Of a DNA stretch of 64,000 bases, positions 39,764 through 50,431 are shown one piece after another. Position 1 is the first letter of the stretch; each line of letters starts with the position of its first letter. The position numbers were made by a program, and so were the translations under genes. The notes beneath the pieces are model-generated. The model was not told the DNA's origin, searched no databases, and saw only the letters and a program-made list of their open reading frames with translations. The DNA is from Kluyveromyces lactis (taxonomy: Eukaryota > Ascomycota > Saccharomycetes > Saccharomycetales > Saccharomycetaceae), in the NCBI RefSeq assembly GCF_000002515.2, contig NC_006042.1, forward strand, positions 620,001-684,000, in the 5' to 3' direction.

Positions 39764-41596
39764 ATGCAGAACTTCAATTCCCAAGCTGCCATGGATAGAG
39801 AGTTTTCCCCATCGATAGTGGGGAGTGCCCCGCATACACCCATTAGAATGAACAGTATAGAAGAAGAAGAAGATGCTATCTCACCACCGTTTCTGGCACA
39901 GCAGGATTCTGCTATTACTGGCACAACGGTGAATTCGCCCATGCACGTTACAAAACCATTGGTTTTCAGCACAGAGACACCACCAGGGAGAAGGCCGAAT
40001 TCGTTTTATAGCGTTCAAGGCGGAAACGATTCTTCAAGTTCGTTAGTTGCAACTAAGGGCTTCACTTTCGGTGGTGGAAGCGATAACTCTACAAATGATA
40101 CTCAACTGATTAATGGTCCAACATCAGATTACCATACACATAGTAAAAAACCTTCCTTCAAATACGTTCCTGCCCCAAAGTTACCTCCAATGTCAAGAAA
40201 TAGATCACCAGTAAGGCATAACAGATCCCCATCACCAGAAAGGAAAAGTAAGAGGAATTCACTGTTGTTCGAGGCTCCTTTCAATTTCAGCTCCTCCGCA
40301 TTACAACCGCCTCCGCTATCTGGCTCTTCCAATAACTCGGGACCCAGTAGTGGTGGTACTAATGGGGGTAGTCGAAGCGCCATGTTTCGTAAGGGCCACA
40401 GATATAAACACTCTTCTGTTTCCATGAACTTCTTCCAAGAACCTGAGGTTAAGGAACCGTTAAATATTATAAAGTCATTACCAGTACCGGATTTCAAAGA
40501 TCTCAGAAATAACTTGACGTGGCCATTGACACATATCCAAATTTCAATCTGCATCGTTGAACTTCTGATATCGATATTCATTTTCAACCTAGGGCATCAG
40601 AAGGGATGGAACTTACTCGGAACGTTGTGTCATTTCCTCACGTATGATGTTCTTGGTGGTATCTTTGCCATTTTAACAGAGCTTTTAGCTAAGTTCGAAA
40701 TCTGGAAAACAGGAACGATAACTCTGCCGTTCGGCTTGAACAGAATTGATGTATTGTTGTCATTTGCTTTTGCAATCTCGATTTGTTTTGCTGGTTTAGA
40801 TTTGATATTTCATGTGCTAGAAGAAATAGCCGTTCTATTCGCAGAAAGTTCTACTGCTGATCATCACGAAGAAATTAACCAGACGATACCCCACTCACAT
40901 CATACGCATCTACACCAGGAGCAATTAATATCATGGTACTCTGTAATTATACTGGCAGCTACAATTTCGTTCTTGTCCTATTCTTTCATCTTTAAGACAA
41001 CACAATATAAGATCAAAAATCCTTTGATTACGCTGTCATATTTGTTCTATATGTCATTATATCCCATTTTATCACACTATCACCGTGGATGGGATATGTT
41101 AGCCACTGCTGTAATATCATCTTTCATTATGAGCTACGGTATCCAGGTAGCAAAATGGACATCAACAATTCTATTAATGGGATTTTCTACTGCATCGATA
41201 AACAATACTTTGTTGATGGACATAGCCTCTTCAGATTCGAATCCCAATGAGGTATCTGAAAGAGTACTTCTGAAAAGGTCAAAATCAACGTTACCAATTG
41301 CAGCGGTACAAACAGAAAACAATCAATCAGCATCTGTTCAACTTGATCCTTCGTTCGTCAAATCAAAAATCTATGATGCTATTTTATCATTACCGCTTTT
41401 CAAACGTACATGCTCTTTAAAGAACAATGACCTTCTTTTTGCTAAAGTGAACTTCCAAATGTTTATAGTTTTGATTAAGATTGAAATGAAAAATGGATCA
41501 AATGACGATGAGCTGGATCTCAGGTTAACTATAGAAAAGTTGGTCTCAGATTACGTACCAAATGCCGAGACCACAATAGAAATAGAGAGGATGTGA
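39764..41596 (+). CDS. ZRG17: Cation-diffusion-facilitator zinc transporter subunit of the ER
   Basis: Zrg17 pairs with Msc2 to move zinc into the ER lumen. The 610-residue protein (S. cerevisiae about 605, YNR039C) has a long Ser/Pro/Asn-rich cytosolic N-terminus of about 245 residues. Six hydrophobic segments follow (e.g. ISICIVELLISIFIFNLG; VLLSFAFAISICFAGLDLIF; WYSVIILAATISFLSYSFIF; MLATAVISSFIMSYGIQVA). A His-rich loop (DHHEE..HSHHTHLHQE) between TM4 and TM5 is typical of zinc carriers. The C-terminal cytosolic domain is compact. It converges on SRB8 with 73 bp between. Confidence 0.9.
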   Translation: MQNFNSQAAMDREFSPSIVGSAPHTPIRMNSIEEEEDAISPPFLAQQDSAITGTTVNSPMHVTKPLVFSTETPPGRRPNSFYSVQGGNDSSSSLVATKGFTFGGGSDNSTNDTQLINGPTSDYHTHSKKPSFKYVPAPKLPPMSRNRSPVRHNRSPSPERKSKRNSLLFEAPFNFSSSALQPPPLSGSSNNSGPSSGGTNGGSRSAMFRKGHRYKHSSVSMNFFQEPEVKEPLNIIKSLPVPDFKDLRNNLTWPLTHIQISICIVELLISIFIFNLGHQKGWNLLGTLCHFLTYDVLGGIFAILTELLAKFEIWKTGTITLPFGLNRIDVLLSFAFAISICFAGLDLIFHVLEEIAVLFAESSTADHHEEINQTIPHSHHTHLHQEQLISWYSVIILAATISFLSYSFIFKTTQYKIKNPLITLSYLFYMSLYPILSHYHRGWDMLATAVISSFIMSYGIQVAKWTSTILLMGFSTASINNTLLMDIASSDSNPNEVSERVLLKRSKSTLPIAAVQTENNQSASVQLDPSFVKSKIYDAILSLPLFKRTCSLKNNDLLFAKVNFQMFIVLIKIEMKNGSNDDELDLRLTIEKLVSDYVPNAETTIEIERM

Positions 41597-41669
41597 ATGT
41601 TATCAAAGTATTTAATGGGAAATCTTGGCCCAGTTGAAAAGTAAATATATATGTGACTTATTCATATAT

Positions 41670-44600
41670 CTAAGAGGGATTAGTCTTTTCCAACCTTGCA
41701 TCGAATAAACCTAAGCTCAAACTGGTATTATTCAATTCGCCTTCCAGTGGCTCTTGATAGTTAACCAAATATTGGAAAGGTTCAATCTTGAAGATACAAT
41801 CGAACTGAGATGACTTCTTATTGAAGACGAAGTATTTTAAAGCTGAGTTCGTTTTGGCCTGTTTATCACATATACCTAAACGAATTAGACTTGGCTCGTC
41901 TTTATCAAGGAATTCATCTTCAGTACCTTCAGAATCTAAGAAAGACGAAATCGCGAATTTCGGCAATTGATTCAAAACGCTTGGCATTTTTATTGAGTGC
42001 AGAGCCTGATCCTTTGTTTCGTTTAAAATATAAGACTTTAGAGAAGTTAGGAGATCATAAAGTAGTAGCTTCAACTTCAAGTCTTTACCGGTGTTATGGA
42101 ACAAAGTATAGAAATTGTCAACCATATAGTGATCACGGAGCTCAATTGATTCAAAACAATGTCTCAATATGAACTTCTCATGAATGATAACGATCTTTAA
42201 TAGCTCGTTCAAGTTTTCGTCGTATTTCTTTAATGTATCGTTAGGCATTTTTGCAAATGTAGCAATAGTATTTTTGAACAGTTCCAAAACCTCTGAATCC
42301 ATCCCCAGGCTTGACATATTTACCAGATGCCTGCTTAGTACAATTTCTGTATCCATCATTATATGCAAGAAGACTAACGCAGATTTTTCTGTCTCCAAAA
42401 CTCTTGCTAAAAATTGTCTTTCAATAACTGTCAAAAGGGTCGACACTTGTTTTTTGTCTGAGATATTACTGAATATTTTTGGTAATAATGAGTTGTAACC
42501 AATTGCGCCGACGATGCTGGAGAAAAAGTCCGATAGATCTTCAGCATTAGAGTTTTTTACATTGAATTCGGTGAGTATCTGGAACAACCAAGTATTGGTG
42601 AAGTTCAAATACCGATATAGATCAATGGTGTTGTCTATTGCTTCATTTTCGATATTCATTCCATATATCAACATATCTCTAATGATAGACATGTTTTTCT
42701 CTTCTCTTAAAATGTGGCTGACAACTTGAGCAGATTTTTCACTCAAATTTGAATTTGGACCATATTCCACTAGCATTCTCACTAAAGTGTCCCTGAATGT
42801 AGGTCGACTGAAAAGTTGAAGAGTGATTTGTTTGAAATTCCTCTTGACAAAGGCATTCTTTTCATTTTCGAAATTTAGACCATAATTAAAGCTTACTTGT
42901 GACACTAATTCACATAATAAATCAAAATGTGATGTCTTCTGAATTACCTCAAAACTTAGTAATTTTAATGAAATAAGTTTTAATAATTCATGAACAGTGA
43001 AGTCTCCTCTTTTCACAAAAATTGACAAAAACTTATTATACTCTGAGGCGTGTGAGGCCTTGCATAGTAACAAGAGTTTTCTACAATTGGATTCATCTTC
43101 GGGATTATGAAGAACCTTTTTAATATTTTGCTGGATCACACTAGGAAAGTTCTGCTCTTCAAACTTCGTATTCTTATTACCGGTTATTTCCAGGTATAAC
43201 GACACCGTTTCGTTTGGCATTTTAGTAAAGTGATCTTTCCGGTGTCTCTCTAACTCGAAAACTTCAGCAATTTGATTCTGCAACGACGAGTCCATTTCAA
43301 TCATGTTTGCACAATTCTTAACGAAAAACTTCCAAAAACTCTTAAAATTTATCAATTCAAAAGCTGCTTTGTCTTTTATCCGTAGATCCCTCATATAACT
43401 GTGTAATAATGTCTTCATAAATAAAATATGATCATTGATAAGTAAAAGAAAAGCTTTGTCCAAATAAAGCAAAATGTCAGTGAATACTTCTAAGTTTTCA
43501 AGGTCATCAATTAATTGATGATAAACAATATACTCAGCCCACCCAAAAAAGTGATGTAACTCTCCTAGATTGATACAAAAAAGTTGGAATGTTTTGATGA
43601 TCTTATGATTATTGACCTTCTGAAGTTCCCCTTGATTAAAACAGATTTGAGATAAATACCATTCGGAGCACATAATCCGTATGCTTCCTGGATACTCCTC
43701 AAGCCTTTCAAAATCACCACTAAGAAGTTTAGGTTTAAGGCTTTCAAAGATCGACACTAACTTGTCAAAATTGTACTTCTCATAAAAGTGAGGAGCGTAC
43801 TCCATAACATTCTTTAACACCATGTTATATTGCGACTTCATAATAGGTGATATCTTTAAATTGATAAGGAGTTTACAGTGGAAATTTTTATTCTCGGATT
43901 CTGGCAAATAGAGTACACCAGAACTTATCAAACGTCTGATGTATGTTGGGACTTTAATTATTCCATAACCAATAAAGACATTCAAAAGTTGATGCAACTT
44001 CGGAAGCCATACGATTTTCTGCAATTCTAACTTTGATAATTTAGAAAAATGGAAAATAAGACTCCATATAACATCCTCAATGCTGTATTCTTGGAATGAT
44101 TCTTGAGAATTGATTTTTAAAACTAATATTTTCGCAACTAAATGACAACTGTCATATCGATGCTTACGTGAAGGATTGATTGCCCATAGAATAATTTCAA
44201 TGACCTGTTCCATTTTCGTAATTTTTTGGTCAATAAATAAGCTCCACTCTGAGCCTGAAAGGCCACTATCTAATACACCGAGTAATTCTGGGCTCACATT
44301 CTTGAGATTCAAAATATTTCCTGAGAAAACATTGTCTAAGGTAAGTTCAGTGCTGAAAGGAGAGGTTTCTCGAGAAGGTTCCACATCAAGGGATCCCAAC
44401 CGTAACGATTCATTCCTATATGATATCAATTTCAATTTCTTTTTTAACTTTGGGGTCTCTTCATCAGAGACATTCTGAAGTAATATTTGATACAAGTAAT
44501 TCTTATAGATGTTCCAATTTTGCTTTGGCATGATGAACGCTTCTAAGGATTGAGTATGGAAAATATGGGAAATAAACTGCCGCAACCGTAATAAAACAGA

Positions 44601-45638
44601 CTCTTTGAGTTTTGAATTTCTCTGGACATCATTTATGATATACTTCGAGTCATTAATCATACACTTGGACTCAGATATGATGTGGTACTTTCGTAATAGA
44701 ATTTCTGAAAGCTTTATTATCAAAAACGATGATTCTATTTCTGTATCTTCTTCTGTTGTCCCAAGAATTCCACTCCAGAAGATAGAAAGGATATGCAATG
44801 TCATAGGATAGAATTCGAAGCTCTCTATTTTACTTAAAAAATCTACCAGCCATTGATGCAAAGTAGATCTGTTTAATAGTTCCATTTCATAACAGTTACC
44901 TAGAATCTTCAAATAATGAGCGATGCGTAGCTTCCAATATTTCAACTGCCCCGGATCATTGTAATATTTACTGACTTCAAAAACCAATTTCTCAAGGATA
45001 AGGACCATATTATCGGTCCAGTCTTTGTACAAAGTACTAAGAAGCTCTTCATGGGTGGTTTCTCCTTTGGCTTTTGAGATCATTCCTTTCCATTCAATAG
45101 CATAGCAACTTTTGATTAGCCATATGACACGATATATTGGAACGAATTGTGTGTAGCATTGTTCCAAAATGTGCCTTTTCCTAAATCCATGAGGAACAGA
45201 TTTAGTTAATTTCCGCAATGATGTGTTCGATGAGCTTAATTCCTGAAGCCACAGATTCCTCTTTTGATCTGTAAGCGTGACTCTGTTAGGCAAATGAAAA
45301 TCTTGACCGGACCATTTAGTGAACCTTGTACTGTCTTCTATGTCCAGTGTACTTATCCTATTAATTTCTTGTTCTCGTATCTCAATAATCTTGGATAATT
45401 CATCTCCTAACAATGAGGAAACTTTGGGAAGTGATCCTTGTAAAGCTGAACGAGCAGAAATGGTTTCAAAGTTTACCCTAGAAGCAGTATAGTAGCCTTT
45501 TGCCACGAACTCTTTAAGTATCTTATCCTCCTCTTTGGTGTGAATCCACGGATCAAAATCAGGATAGATTTGTGGGTTGGAGTCGGTGAGCGGATGTAAT
45601 TCCTCCGGAGGAGTTAGTAAATATTTTGACGGTGACAT
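41670..45638 (-). CDS. SRB8: Mediator kinase-module subunit Med12
   Basis: Srb8/Med12 bridges Cdk8-cyclin C (Srb10/Srb11) to the Mediator core and represses many genes. The 1322-residue protein is colinear with S. cerevisiae Srb8 (about 1427, YCR081W). Shared stretches include RYLLTPPDDLHP-like KYLLTPPEELHPL, VNFESISARS-like VNFETISARSALQGS, FQLPNRITLTD-like FHLPNRVTLTDQKR, YGIIKVPTYIRRLISSG, LINLKISPIMKSQYNMVLKN and the final SLGLFDARLEKTNP. It is mostly alpha-helical, without signal peptide or membrane segments. The N-terminal start is fixed by the conserved SPSKYLLTPPEE. It lies between ZRG17 and DBP6, an interleaved order expected before the genome duplication. Confidence 0.96.
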   Translation of the reverse strand: MSPSKYLLTPPEELHPLTDSNPQIYPDFDPWIHTKEEDKILKEFVAKGYYTASRVNFETISARSALQGSLPKVSSLLGDELSKIIEIREQEINRISTLDIEDSTRFTKWSGQDFHLPNRVTLTDQKRNLWLQELSSSNTSLRKLTKSVPHGFRKRHILEQCYTQFVPIYRVIWLIKSCYAIEWKGMISKAKGETTHEELLSTLYKDWTDNMVLILEKLVFEVSKYYNDPGQLKYWKLRIAHYLKILGNCYEMELLNRSTLHQWLVDFLSKIESFEFYPMTLHILSIFWSGILGTTEEDTEIESSFLIIKLSEILLRKYHIISESKCMINDSKYIINDVQRNSKLKESVLLRLRQFISHIFHTQSLEAFIMPKQNWNIYKNYLYQILLQNVSDEETPKLKKKLKLISYRNESLRLGSLDVEPSRETSPFSTELTLDNVFSGNILNLKNVSPELLGVLDSGLSGSEWSLFIDQKITKMEQVIEIILWAINPSRKHRYDSCHLVAKILVLKINSQESFQEYSIEDVIWSLIFHFSKLSKLELQKIVWLPKLHQLLNVFIGYGIIKVPTYIRRLISSGVLYLPESENKNFHCKLLINLKISPIMKSQYNMVLKNVMEYAPHFYEKYNFDKLVSIFESLKPKLLSGDFERLEEYPGSIRIMCSEWYLSQICFNQGELQKVNNHKIIKTFQLFCINLGELHHFFGWAEYIVYHQLIDDLENLEVFTDILLYLDKAFLLLINDHILFMKTLLHSYMRDLRIKDKAAFELINFKSFWKFFVKNCANMIEMDSSLQNQIAEVFELERHRKDHFTKMPNETVSLYLEITGNKNTKFEEQNFPSVIQQNIKKVLHNPEDESNCRKLLLLCKASHASEYNKFLSIFVKRGDFTVHELLKLISLKLLSFEVIQKTSHFDLLCELVSQVSFNYGLNFENEKNAFVKRNFKQITLQLFSRPTFRDTLVRMLVEYGPNSNLSEKSAQVVSHILREEKNMSIIRDMLIYGMNIENEAIDNTIDLYRYLNFTNTWLFQILTEFNVKNSNAEDLSDFFSSIVGAIGYNSLLPKIFSNISDKKQVSTLLTVIERQFLARVLETEKSALVFLHIMMDTEIVLSRHLVNMSSLGMDSEVLELFKNTIATFAKMPNDTLKKYDENLNELLKIVIIHEKFILRHCFESIELRDHYMVDNFYTLFHNTGKDLKLKLLLYDLLTSLKSYILNETKDQALHSIKMPSVLNQLPKFAISSFLDSEGTEDEFLDKDEPSLIRLGICDKQAKTNSALKYFVFNKKSSQFDCIFKIEPFQYLVNYQEPLEGELNNTSLSLGLFDARLEKTNPS

Positions 45639-45969
45639 CAGAAGTATCTAGCGGTTATTCTCTGACTACTTATATGTGTTAACAAGCACTAGTTAAGACA
45701 GTTTAACCTGCCTAAGGTACTTTGAAGGTTTATAGTGTTTCAGTGATTCTGAACGATCAATCACATATCAATTTAAGGTAAAGAAAGTTCTAAAGTGGAG
45801 GAAAAACACTGCTCGAACAATAAATAACATGTCACATGATCAACTCATCAGAAGAGGCAAAATAGATAGTAAGTATAAGATCATTAGTGCCTTCTCAAAT
45901 ATCACTTAGACGAGCCCCAAGAATGGGGTACAGTTACTATGATCTTTTTACTTATTTAGTGATAATATG
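45639..45969. other. Intergenic region SRB8-DBP6
   Basis: This 331-bp region holds the SRB8 promoter and DBP6 3' flank. No clear element beyond AT-rich sequence is seen. Confidence 0.5.
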
Positions 45970-47862
45970 CTATTTACTGTCTGCTTCTTTGCTGGTTTGG
46001 AGTTGTTTGATACAACCCTTGTACGTATCCTTCAAAGTGTCTTCAATAGAGAATAATTCAGACAACTTTTCTTCGTCAAGGTAAGCAGATGGTTGATAAC
46101 CATCAATGTCACGACTGAGGTCAGTGTCAATATGTTGTGACCAGAATTTCTGTTCACCCTTACCAACTAGAAGGTTAATTGCTATACCCTCAGTATTAGC
46201 CCTTGCAGTTCTACCACAACGATGAACATATTGTTGAGAGGAGATCGGTAGATCATAGTTTATCACATGAGTAATTTCATTTATATCGATACCTCTAGCC
46301 ATTATGTCCGTTGAAATTAAAACTGATTTCTTTTGTTCTGAGGATGCAAATTCCTGTATTAGTTTTCTGCTACTACCCTTCGAGATGTTCGAATGAATTG
46401 ATGAAAGGAACATATTATACTCATCTTCAATTATTCCTGATCCTAACATGGCATGTAATAAGCTTTCTAATCTGATCGAAGCTTCGTTACTCTTCACAAA
46501 CACTAATATTTTAGCGTTTCTCGAAGCACTGCTCTTGATGTCGTGTATTATTCTTAGTAAGAGTAGTGGCTTGAACAGACTCTTAGCAGTAGGAATATTG
46601 ACATTGAGTTCTTGCAATTTCTTAGGTATTGAATATAATTTAACAGAATCTGTGAGGAAGATCTTGGGGTTGTGGAGATACAAATTGTACAACTTTTCTG
46701 CATTCGTAGTCAAAGTAGCAGAAAAGACCATTTTGATTACGTTTCCTGGACGTTTATCCTGCTTATCGTTTGTCAAATGGTGGAAAAGCACTTGGTTCCA
46801 ATTTTGGAATGACTGATTTAATAGTCGGTCTGCTTCATCAAGGACTAAGAACTTCAAAGTTTTTAGGTCAAATGATTCCATCTGCAAGTGATCGACCAGT
46901 CTGCCCGGAGTGATGATTAGAATGTCTGGAGAGTTATACAAAAATTTGTTGTGTTCTTCTTTCAAGGAGTTCTCGAGTTTCGACATTGATACATTGAGAC
47001 TGGTCCCTTGACTTAGTTTAGAGAGACAATCGTAGACTTGATGAATTAAAATTTTAGTAGGAACCAAAATTATTGCCCTAACTTTATTCACTGTTCTAGA
47101 TCTCAAAATTTGAACCAAAGGGACAGAATATGCTAAGGTCTTACCGGAACCAGTTGATGCGTTTACTAATATATCACCAACTCGTCTTGTGAAAAGTTTT
47201 CTGTTTGCTTTAAAAGATGAGTTTAGAAGCGGGAGCACTTTATCGAATAGAATGGTCTGAATAGGGAACGTTTCAGATGAGAAATTGGAGGTAATATTTT
47301 TAAGCAGACGTGCATCTAATTCACCTTCGTAGCTATCGAATTGTTTAACCATTTTACTATCGTAATGAATTTTGGTTGCTGCATCCCACGCAGTGGATTT
47401 ATATGTAGACGGATCTAGAAGCTTCAAGGCTTCATTGGTCACTTTGGCCGGTTGAGGAATTGGGGTAAGACTGTGAACATCTTTCATGGATACGTCCTCA
47501 TCGTGTACATCGTTGTCACTACTGACCTTGTCTGAAGCGCTCAACGCACCTTGCAGGGAAAGAGTCTGTTGAAATCTATTTAATACGGAACTGTGCTTTG
47601 CATCAACTGATTGCTGAGAAGTTTCTGTAGGCGCAACAGATGCAACCTTGTTTTCATCTTGCTCACTAATTGTATCGGAATCATCCTCACTGCTGGAAGC
47701 ATCATCCTCACTGCTGGAAGCATCGTCCTCACCAGAGCCTTCATCATCAGTTTCCGCATCTCTTTTCCTCTTTTGGGGCACAGTGGGTTCTTTTATTTGT
47801 GTGACTTCAGCTGTTAGTACATTTTCAGTCACCTTAGTAGGATCAAACCTTGCAGCAAACAT
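45970..47862 (-). CDS. DBP6: DEAD-box RNA helicase for 60S assembly
   Basis: Dbp6 acts in early pre-60S assembly. The 630-residue protein (S. cerevisiae about 629, YNR038W) starts with an acidic Ser/Glu/Asp region that contains a duplicated ASSSEDD unit. The helicase core shows NASTGSGKTLAYSVP (motif I), PTKILIHQ (Ia; a variant of PTREL), TPGRLVD (Ib), LVLDEADRLLN (II), FSATLT (III), STDIMARGIDI (V) and YVHRCGRTARA (VI). The Q-motif is degenerate (FPIQTILFDKVLP), as in the S. cerevisiae protein. PAC and RRPE elements in the divergent promoter shared with RSM19 agree with its job. Confidence 0.96.
   Translation of the reverse strand: MFAARFDPTKVTENVLTAEVTQIKEPTVPQKRKRDAETDDEGSGEDDASSSEDDASSSEDDSDTISEQDENKVASVAPTETSQQSVDAKHSSVLNRFQQTLSLQGALSASDKVSSDNDVHDEDVSMKDVHSLTPIPQPAKVTNEALKLLDPSTYKSTAWDAATKIHYDSKMVKQFDSYEGELDARLLKNITSNFSSETFPIQTILFDKVLPLLNSSFKANRKLFTRRVGDILVNASTGSGKTLAYSVPLVQILRSRTVNKVRAIILVPTKILIHQVYDCLSKLSQGTSLNVSMSKLENSLKEEHNKFLYNSPDILIITPGRLVDHLQMESFDLKTLKFLVLDEADRLLNQSFQNWNQVLFHHLTNDKQDKRPGNVIKMVFSATLTTNAEKLYNLYLHNPKIFLTDSVKLYSIPKKLQELNVNIPTAKSLFKPLLLLRIIHDIKSSASRNAKILVFVKSNEASIRLESLLHAMLGSGIIEDEYNMFLSSIHSNISKGSSRKLIQEFASSEQKKSVLISTDIMARGIDINEITHVINYDLPISSQQYVHRCGRTARANTEGIAINLLVGKGEQKFWSQHIDTDLSRDIDGYQPSAYLDEEKLSELFSIEDTLKDTYKGCIKQLQTSKEADSK
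47680..47721. repeat. DBP6: Perfect 21-bp tandem duplication inside DBP6
   Basis: The 21-bp unit ATCATCCTCACTGCTGGAAG+C occurs twice (47680-47700, 47701-47721) and encodes the repeated ASSSEDD in the acidic N-terminal tail. A related third unit follows. Confidence 0.85.
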
Positions 47863-47927
47863 GTTATTGACTGGATGCTATCGTTATGCTGTCGCTATGC
47901 TGTTACTGACCTTCTAAATTCCTGAAG

Positions 47928-48002
47928 CTCATCGCATCATATTACATCTCATCGCCATTCGTCTATTATTTTATTTCAGAACGGAATTCATAAAAAATTT
48001 CA
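47928..48002. promoter_or_regulatory. Two PAC elements and an RRPE in the DBP6/RSM19 promoter
   Basis: CTCATCGC (47928-47935) and CATCTCATCGC (47945-47955) are PAC motifs on the DBP6 strand. AAAAAATTTCA (47992-48002) is an RRPE-like element. They lie 66-140 bp upstream of DBP6, the standard ribosome-biogenesis arrangement. Confidence 0.7.
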
Positions 48003-48129
48003 ATCTGTAAAACTTGAAATAACGACAAGATATAATAGAGTTAAGTCACTACCATGATATCAGTCAGCCAAAGGTTCCAGCAGTTAGACAAATATCTCGC
48101 GTCTACGATAACACTCATAACGTCATAAA

Positions 48130-48405
48130 ATGTTCCCGTCATTGAGATTACTATCACGTTCTGTATGGAAAGGTCCAAATATAGTCCCATTACCAATAAA
48201 AGAAGCATTGGCCAAAGGTACGCCCATTAGAACAAATGCCAGATCTGCCACCATATTACCTCAATTTGTCGGACTGAAATTCCAAGTGCATAATGGTAAG
48301 GAGTATGTCGCGTTTGAAGTGACAGAAGATATGGTAGGAAGTAAGCTAGGAGAATTCGTACCAACAAGAAAGAGATTCAGTTATACTCAAACTAAGAACA
48401 AATGA
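48130..48405 (+). CDS. RSM19: Mitochondrial small-subunit ribosomal protein uS19m
   Basis: Rsm19 is the mitochondrial S19 protein. The 91-residue product (S. cerevisiae length 91, YNR037C) has the S19 signature [14 protein letters not shown] near the N-terminus, then [32 protein letters not shown], and [16 protein letters not shown] at the C-terminus. There is no long presequence, which is normal for this protein. It is divergent from DBP6 and converges on PTC6. Confidence 0.96.
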   Translation: MFPSLRLLSRSVWKGPNIVPLPIKEALAKGTPIRTNARSATILPQFVGLKFQVHNGKEYVAFEVTEDMVGSKLGEFVPTRKRFSYTQTKNK

Positions 48406-48700
48406 TTTGACATTTATGAAAAGCACAAAGTTAGTCAGACAGCAGCATGTATATAAAATCACACCTGGAAGTTCATGTACCACCGTGTACTCCATACGTA
48501 ACTGTATCTATTACTAAGAAATGATTTATTGAACAAGTGCTCTCGATTAATTGGGAGTTAATGGTGTTTCTCATTGTTAAATAGATGCAAATGTTAATCA
48601 TAACGAGTACTATATATAATAATTGAAGTAAAATAGAATATACACTCTTTACTTGAGGTTTCTTTTGAATTTAATTTATGATTAAGTTTGTGGACTTTTT

Positions 48701-50158
48701 TCAACCACTAGATCTTTCTCCACCGGATACACCACTTAGTAGCTTTTCCTCTCTAATCGCACCAGTGCGATCAATGACAGGCCAATTTCCCCAGTTCGGT
48801 AACCGCAGAATTACGCAAGTAGCATTATCAGAATGTTTAGAGCTAATAGCCATAACATATTGTAAAACTTCCTGAGCACAGAAGTGTGGAGAAGCAGTTT
48901 TCAAACCTCTATTGTTCACTGTGGAGGTGATGAGATCACAGAGTTCTTGATCGCTCATCAATTCAGTTACTCCGTCTGTCACTAAACATAAGAAACATTC
49001 ATCACCACCGAACTGCAATTTTGATCTTTCAGCATGTGGTAACATTTTGGTTGGTCCAATGAGGTACGAATAAATGTCCGGCTCGCACGTTAGACCATCA
49101 CGTTTTCCGATCCGATCGCCAAAGGATCGTGTATTTGCAAAATTGTTCAAAAATCTAGTATCACCGAAGGAGTCAGTTTGGAATTGACCTCCAAGTCTTC
49201 TGGACTCTCTACTTGATGAAGGATGATGAACTTTAGCCAAAGAATGAGCAATACCATTCTTGTCACAAAGTATAATTTTAGTGTCACCGATTTGAGTTAC
49301 AGCCAGTTTTAGTAAGCCCTGTGGTGCAATGAAAAATGATTCATCGTAACATTCTTCTTCATTATAAGAGGTTAAAAAAAGGCTTGAAGCAGTCGAGCCA
49401 CCAGTGAATATTTTCATTGCTTCTTCTGGTTCTAAATCCGAAGAAAATCCACATATTTCATTTAAGTCATAATTGAGGTAGGATATGTACAAACGTAAAC
49501 GTTCGTATTCACTCAACAAGCTTGTCTTGTCAATAATGTTTCCCCATTTGTCAAAGATCATTCTTGCCCCATTTTTTGGCGCTACACCGTCCGTGAGTAG
49601 GACTTGCTCCACTTTAGTGTTACATTTTTTGATATACCTCTCATAGTACTCCTTTCTACCTTTGTATATCCTCGACCAGTACTTCCCCCCCACTAAGTCC
49701 TGATATTTTTTTAATACAGCGTCAAACTCTTGTCTGATGGGGACCATAGCTGTTATATGATCGTGCAAACCTGAAGCCAGCATCTTAGAGACACGATCTC
49801 CTCCATGACCGTCAAATATAGAAATATTCAAAACGTTTCTCTGGGGAGGTAATTCTTTCCAAAGTTTCATCTTAGTAGCGATCGATTTTTTTGAGTTTAA
49901 CAACGAGCTTTCGGCTATAGTTGTTGGCAACTTCAGAATATTCATAGAATAAGAATCCTCGTTGTATAGTCTATTAATCCTTGAAGTCGCATGCCCGATG
50001 AAACCAGGATATTTGTTCAAATGAACCCTTAACATATGAGGTTTTGTTTCTTTCGAAGCAGCATGGCTTGCCGCTGTAGTTTGTAGAGTCGATCTGCCAG
50101 CTGTCTTTTGTAGAAGATCAGCTGGCCTTAGGTGAATGAATGACTGGGTTTTACCCAT
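48701..50158 (-). CDS. PTC6: Mitochondrial type 2C protein phosphatase
   Basis: Ptc6 (Aup1) is a PP2C phosphatase linked to mitophagy and to activation of pyruvate dehydrogenase. The 485-residue protein (S. cerevisiae about 442, YCR079W) contains the metal-binding NEDSYS (residues about 64-69) and FDGHGGDRVS motifs. It also has GDTKIILCD and the C-terminal DGVTELMSDQEL and HSDNATCVIL metal sites. The N-terminus is Ala/Ser/Thr-rich with few acids, fitting import into mitochondria. Neighbour RSM19 belongs to the interleaved YNR037C block. Confidence 0.93.
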   Translation of the reverse strand: MGKTQSFIHLRPADLLQKTAGRSTLQTTAASHAASKETKPHMLRVHLNKYPGFIGHATSRINRLYNEDSYSMNILKLPTTIAESSLLNSKKSIATKMKLWKELPPQRNVLNISIFDGHGGDRVSKMLASGLHDHITAMVPIRQEFDAVLKKYQDLVGGKYWSRIYKGRKEYYERYIKKCNTKVEQVLLTDGVAPKNGARMIFDKWGNIIDKTSLLSEYERLRLYISYLNYDLNEICGFSSDLEPEEAMKIFTGGSTASSLFLTSYNEEECYDESFFIAPQGLLKLAVTQIGDTKIILCDKNGIAHSLAKVHHPSSSRESRRLGGQFQTDSFGDTRFLNNFANTRSFGDRIGKRDGLTCEPDIYSYLIGPTKMLPHAERSKLQFGGDECFLCLVTDGVTELMSDQELCDLITSTVNNRGLKTASPHFCAQEVLQYVMAISSKHSDNATCVILRLPNWGNWPVIDRTGAIREEKLLSGVSGGERSSG

Positions 50159-50399
50159 CTCGGGTTGGCTATAATCACAATCGTGTTCAACTTAACACAA
50201 ATGGTAACACAAGAATTAGCCTCACAATATCTTATAACCGAATACCCCAGACATATAAGAAAGGTTCAAGAATGCCAATTGAAAACACTTCTCTCGTGTG
50301 TGGCGGATGCATCAACGAGCCAAAAAAAAGAGCCAAACCCTTGTATATTCACTAGACTTTATTATAACTAGATTTATTTTCCTTTAAAGTGTACCTACT

Positions 50400-50431
<32 letters not shown>

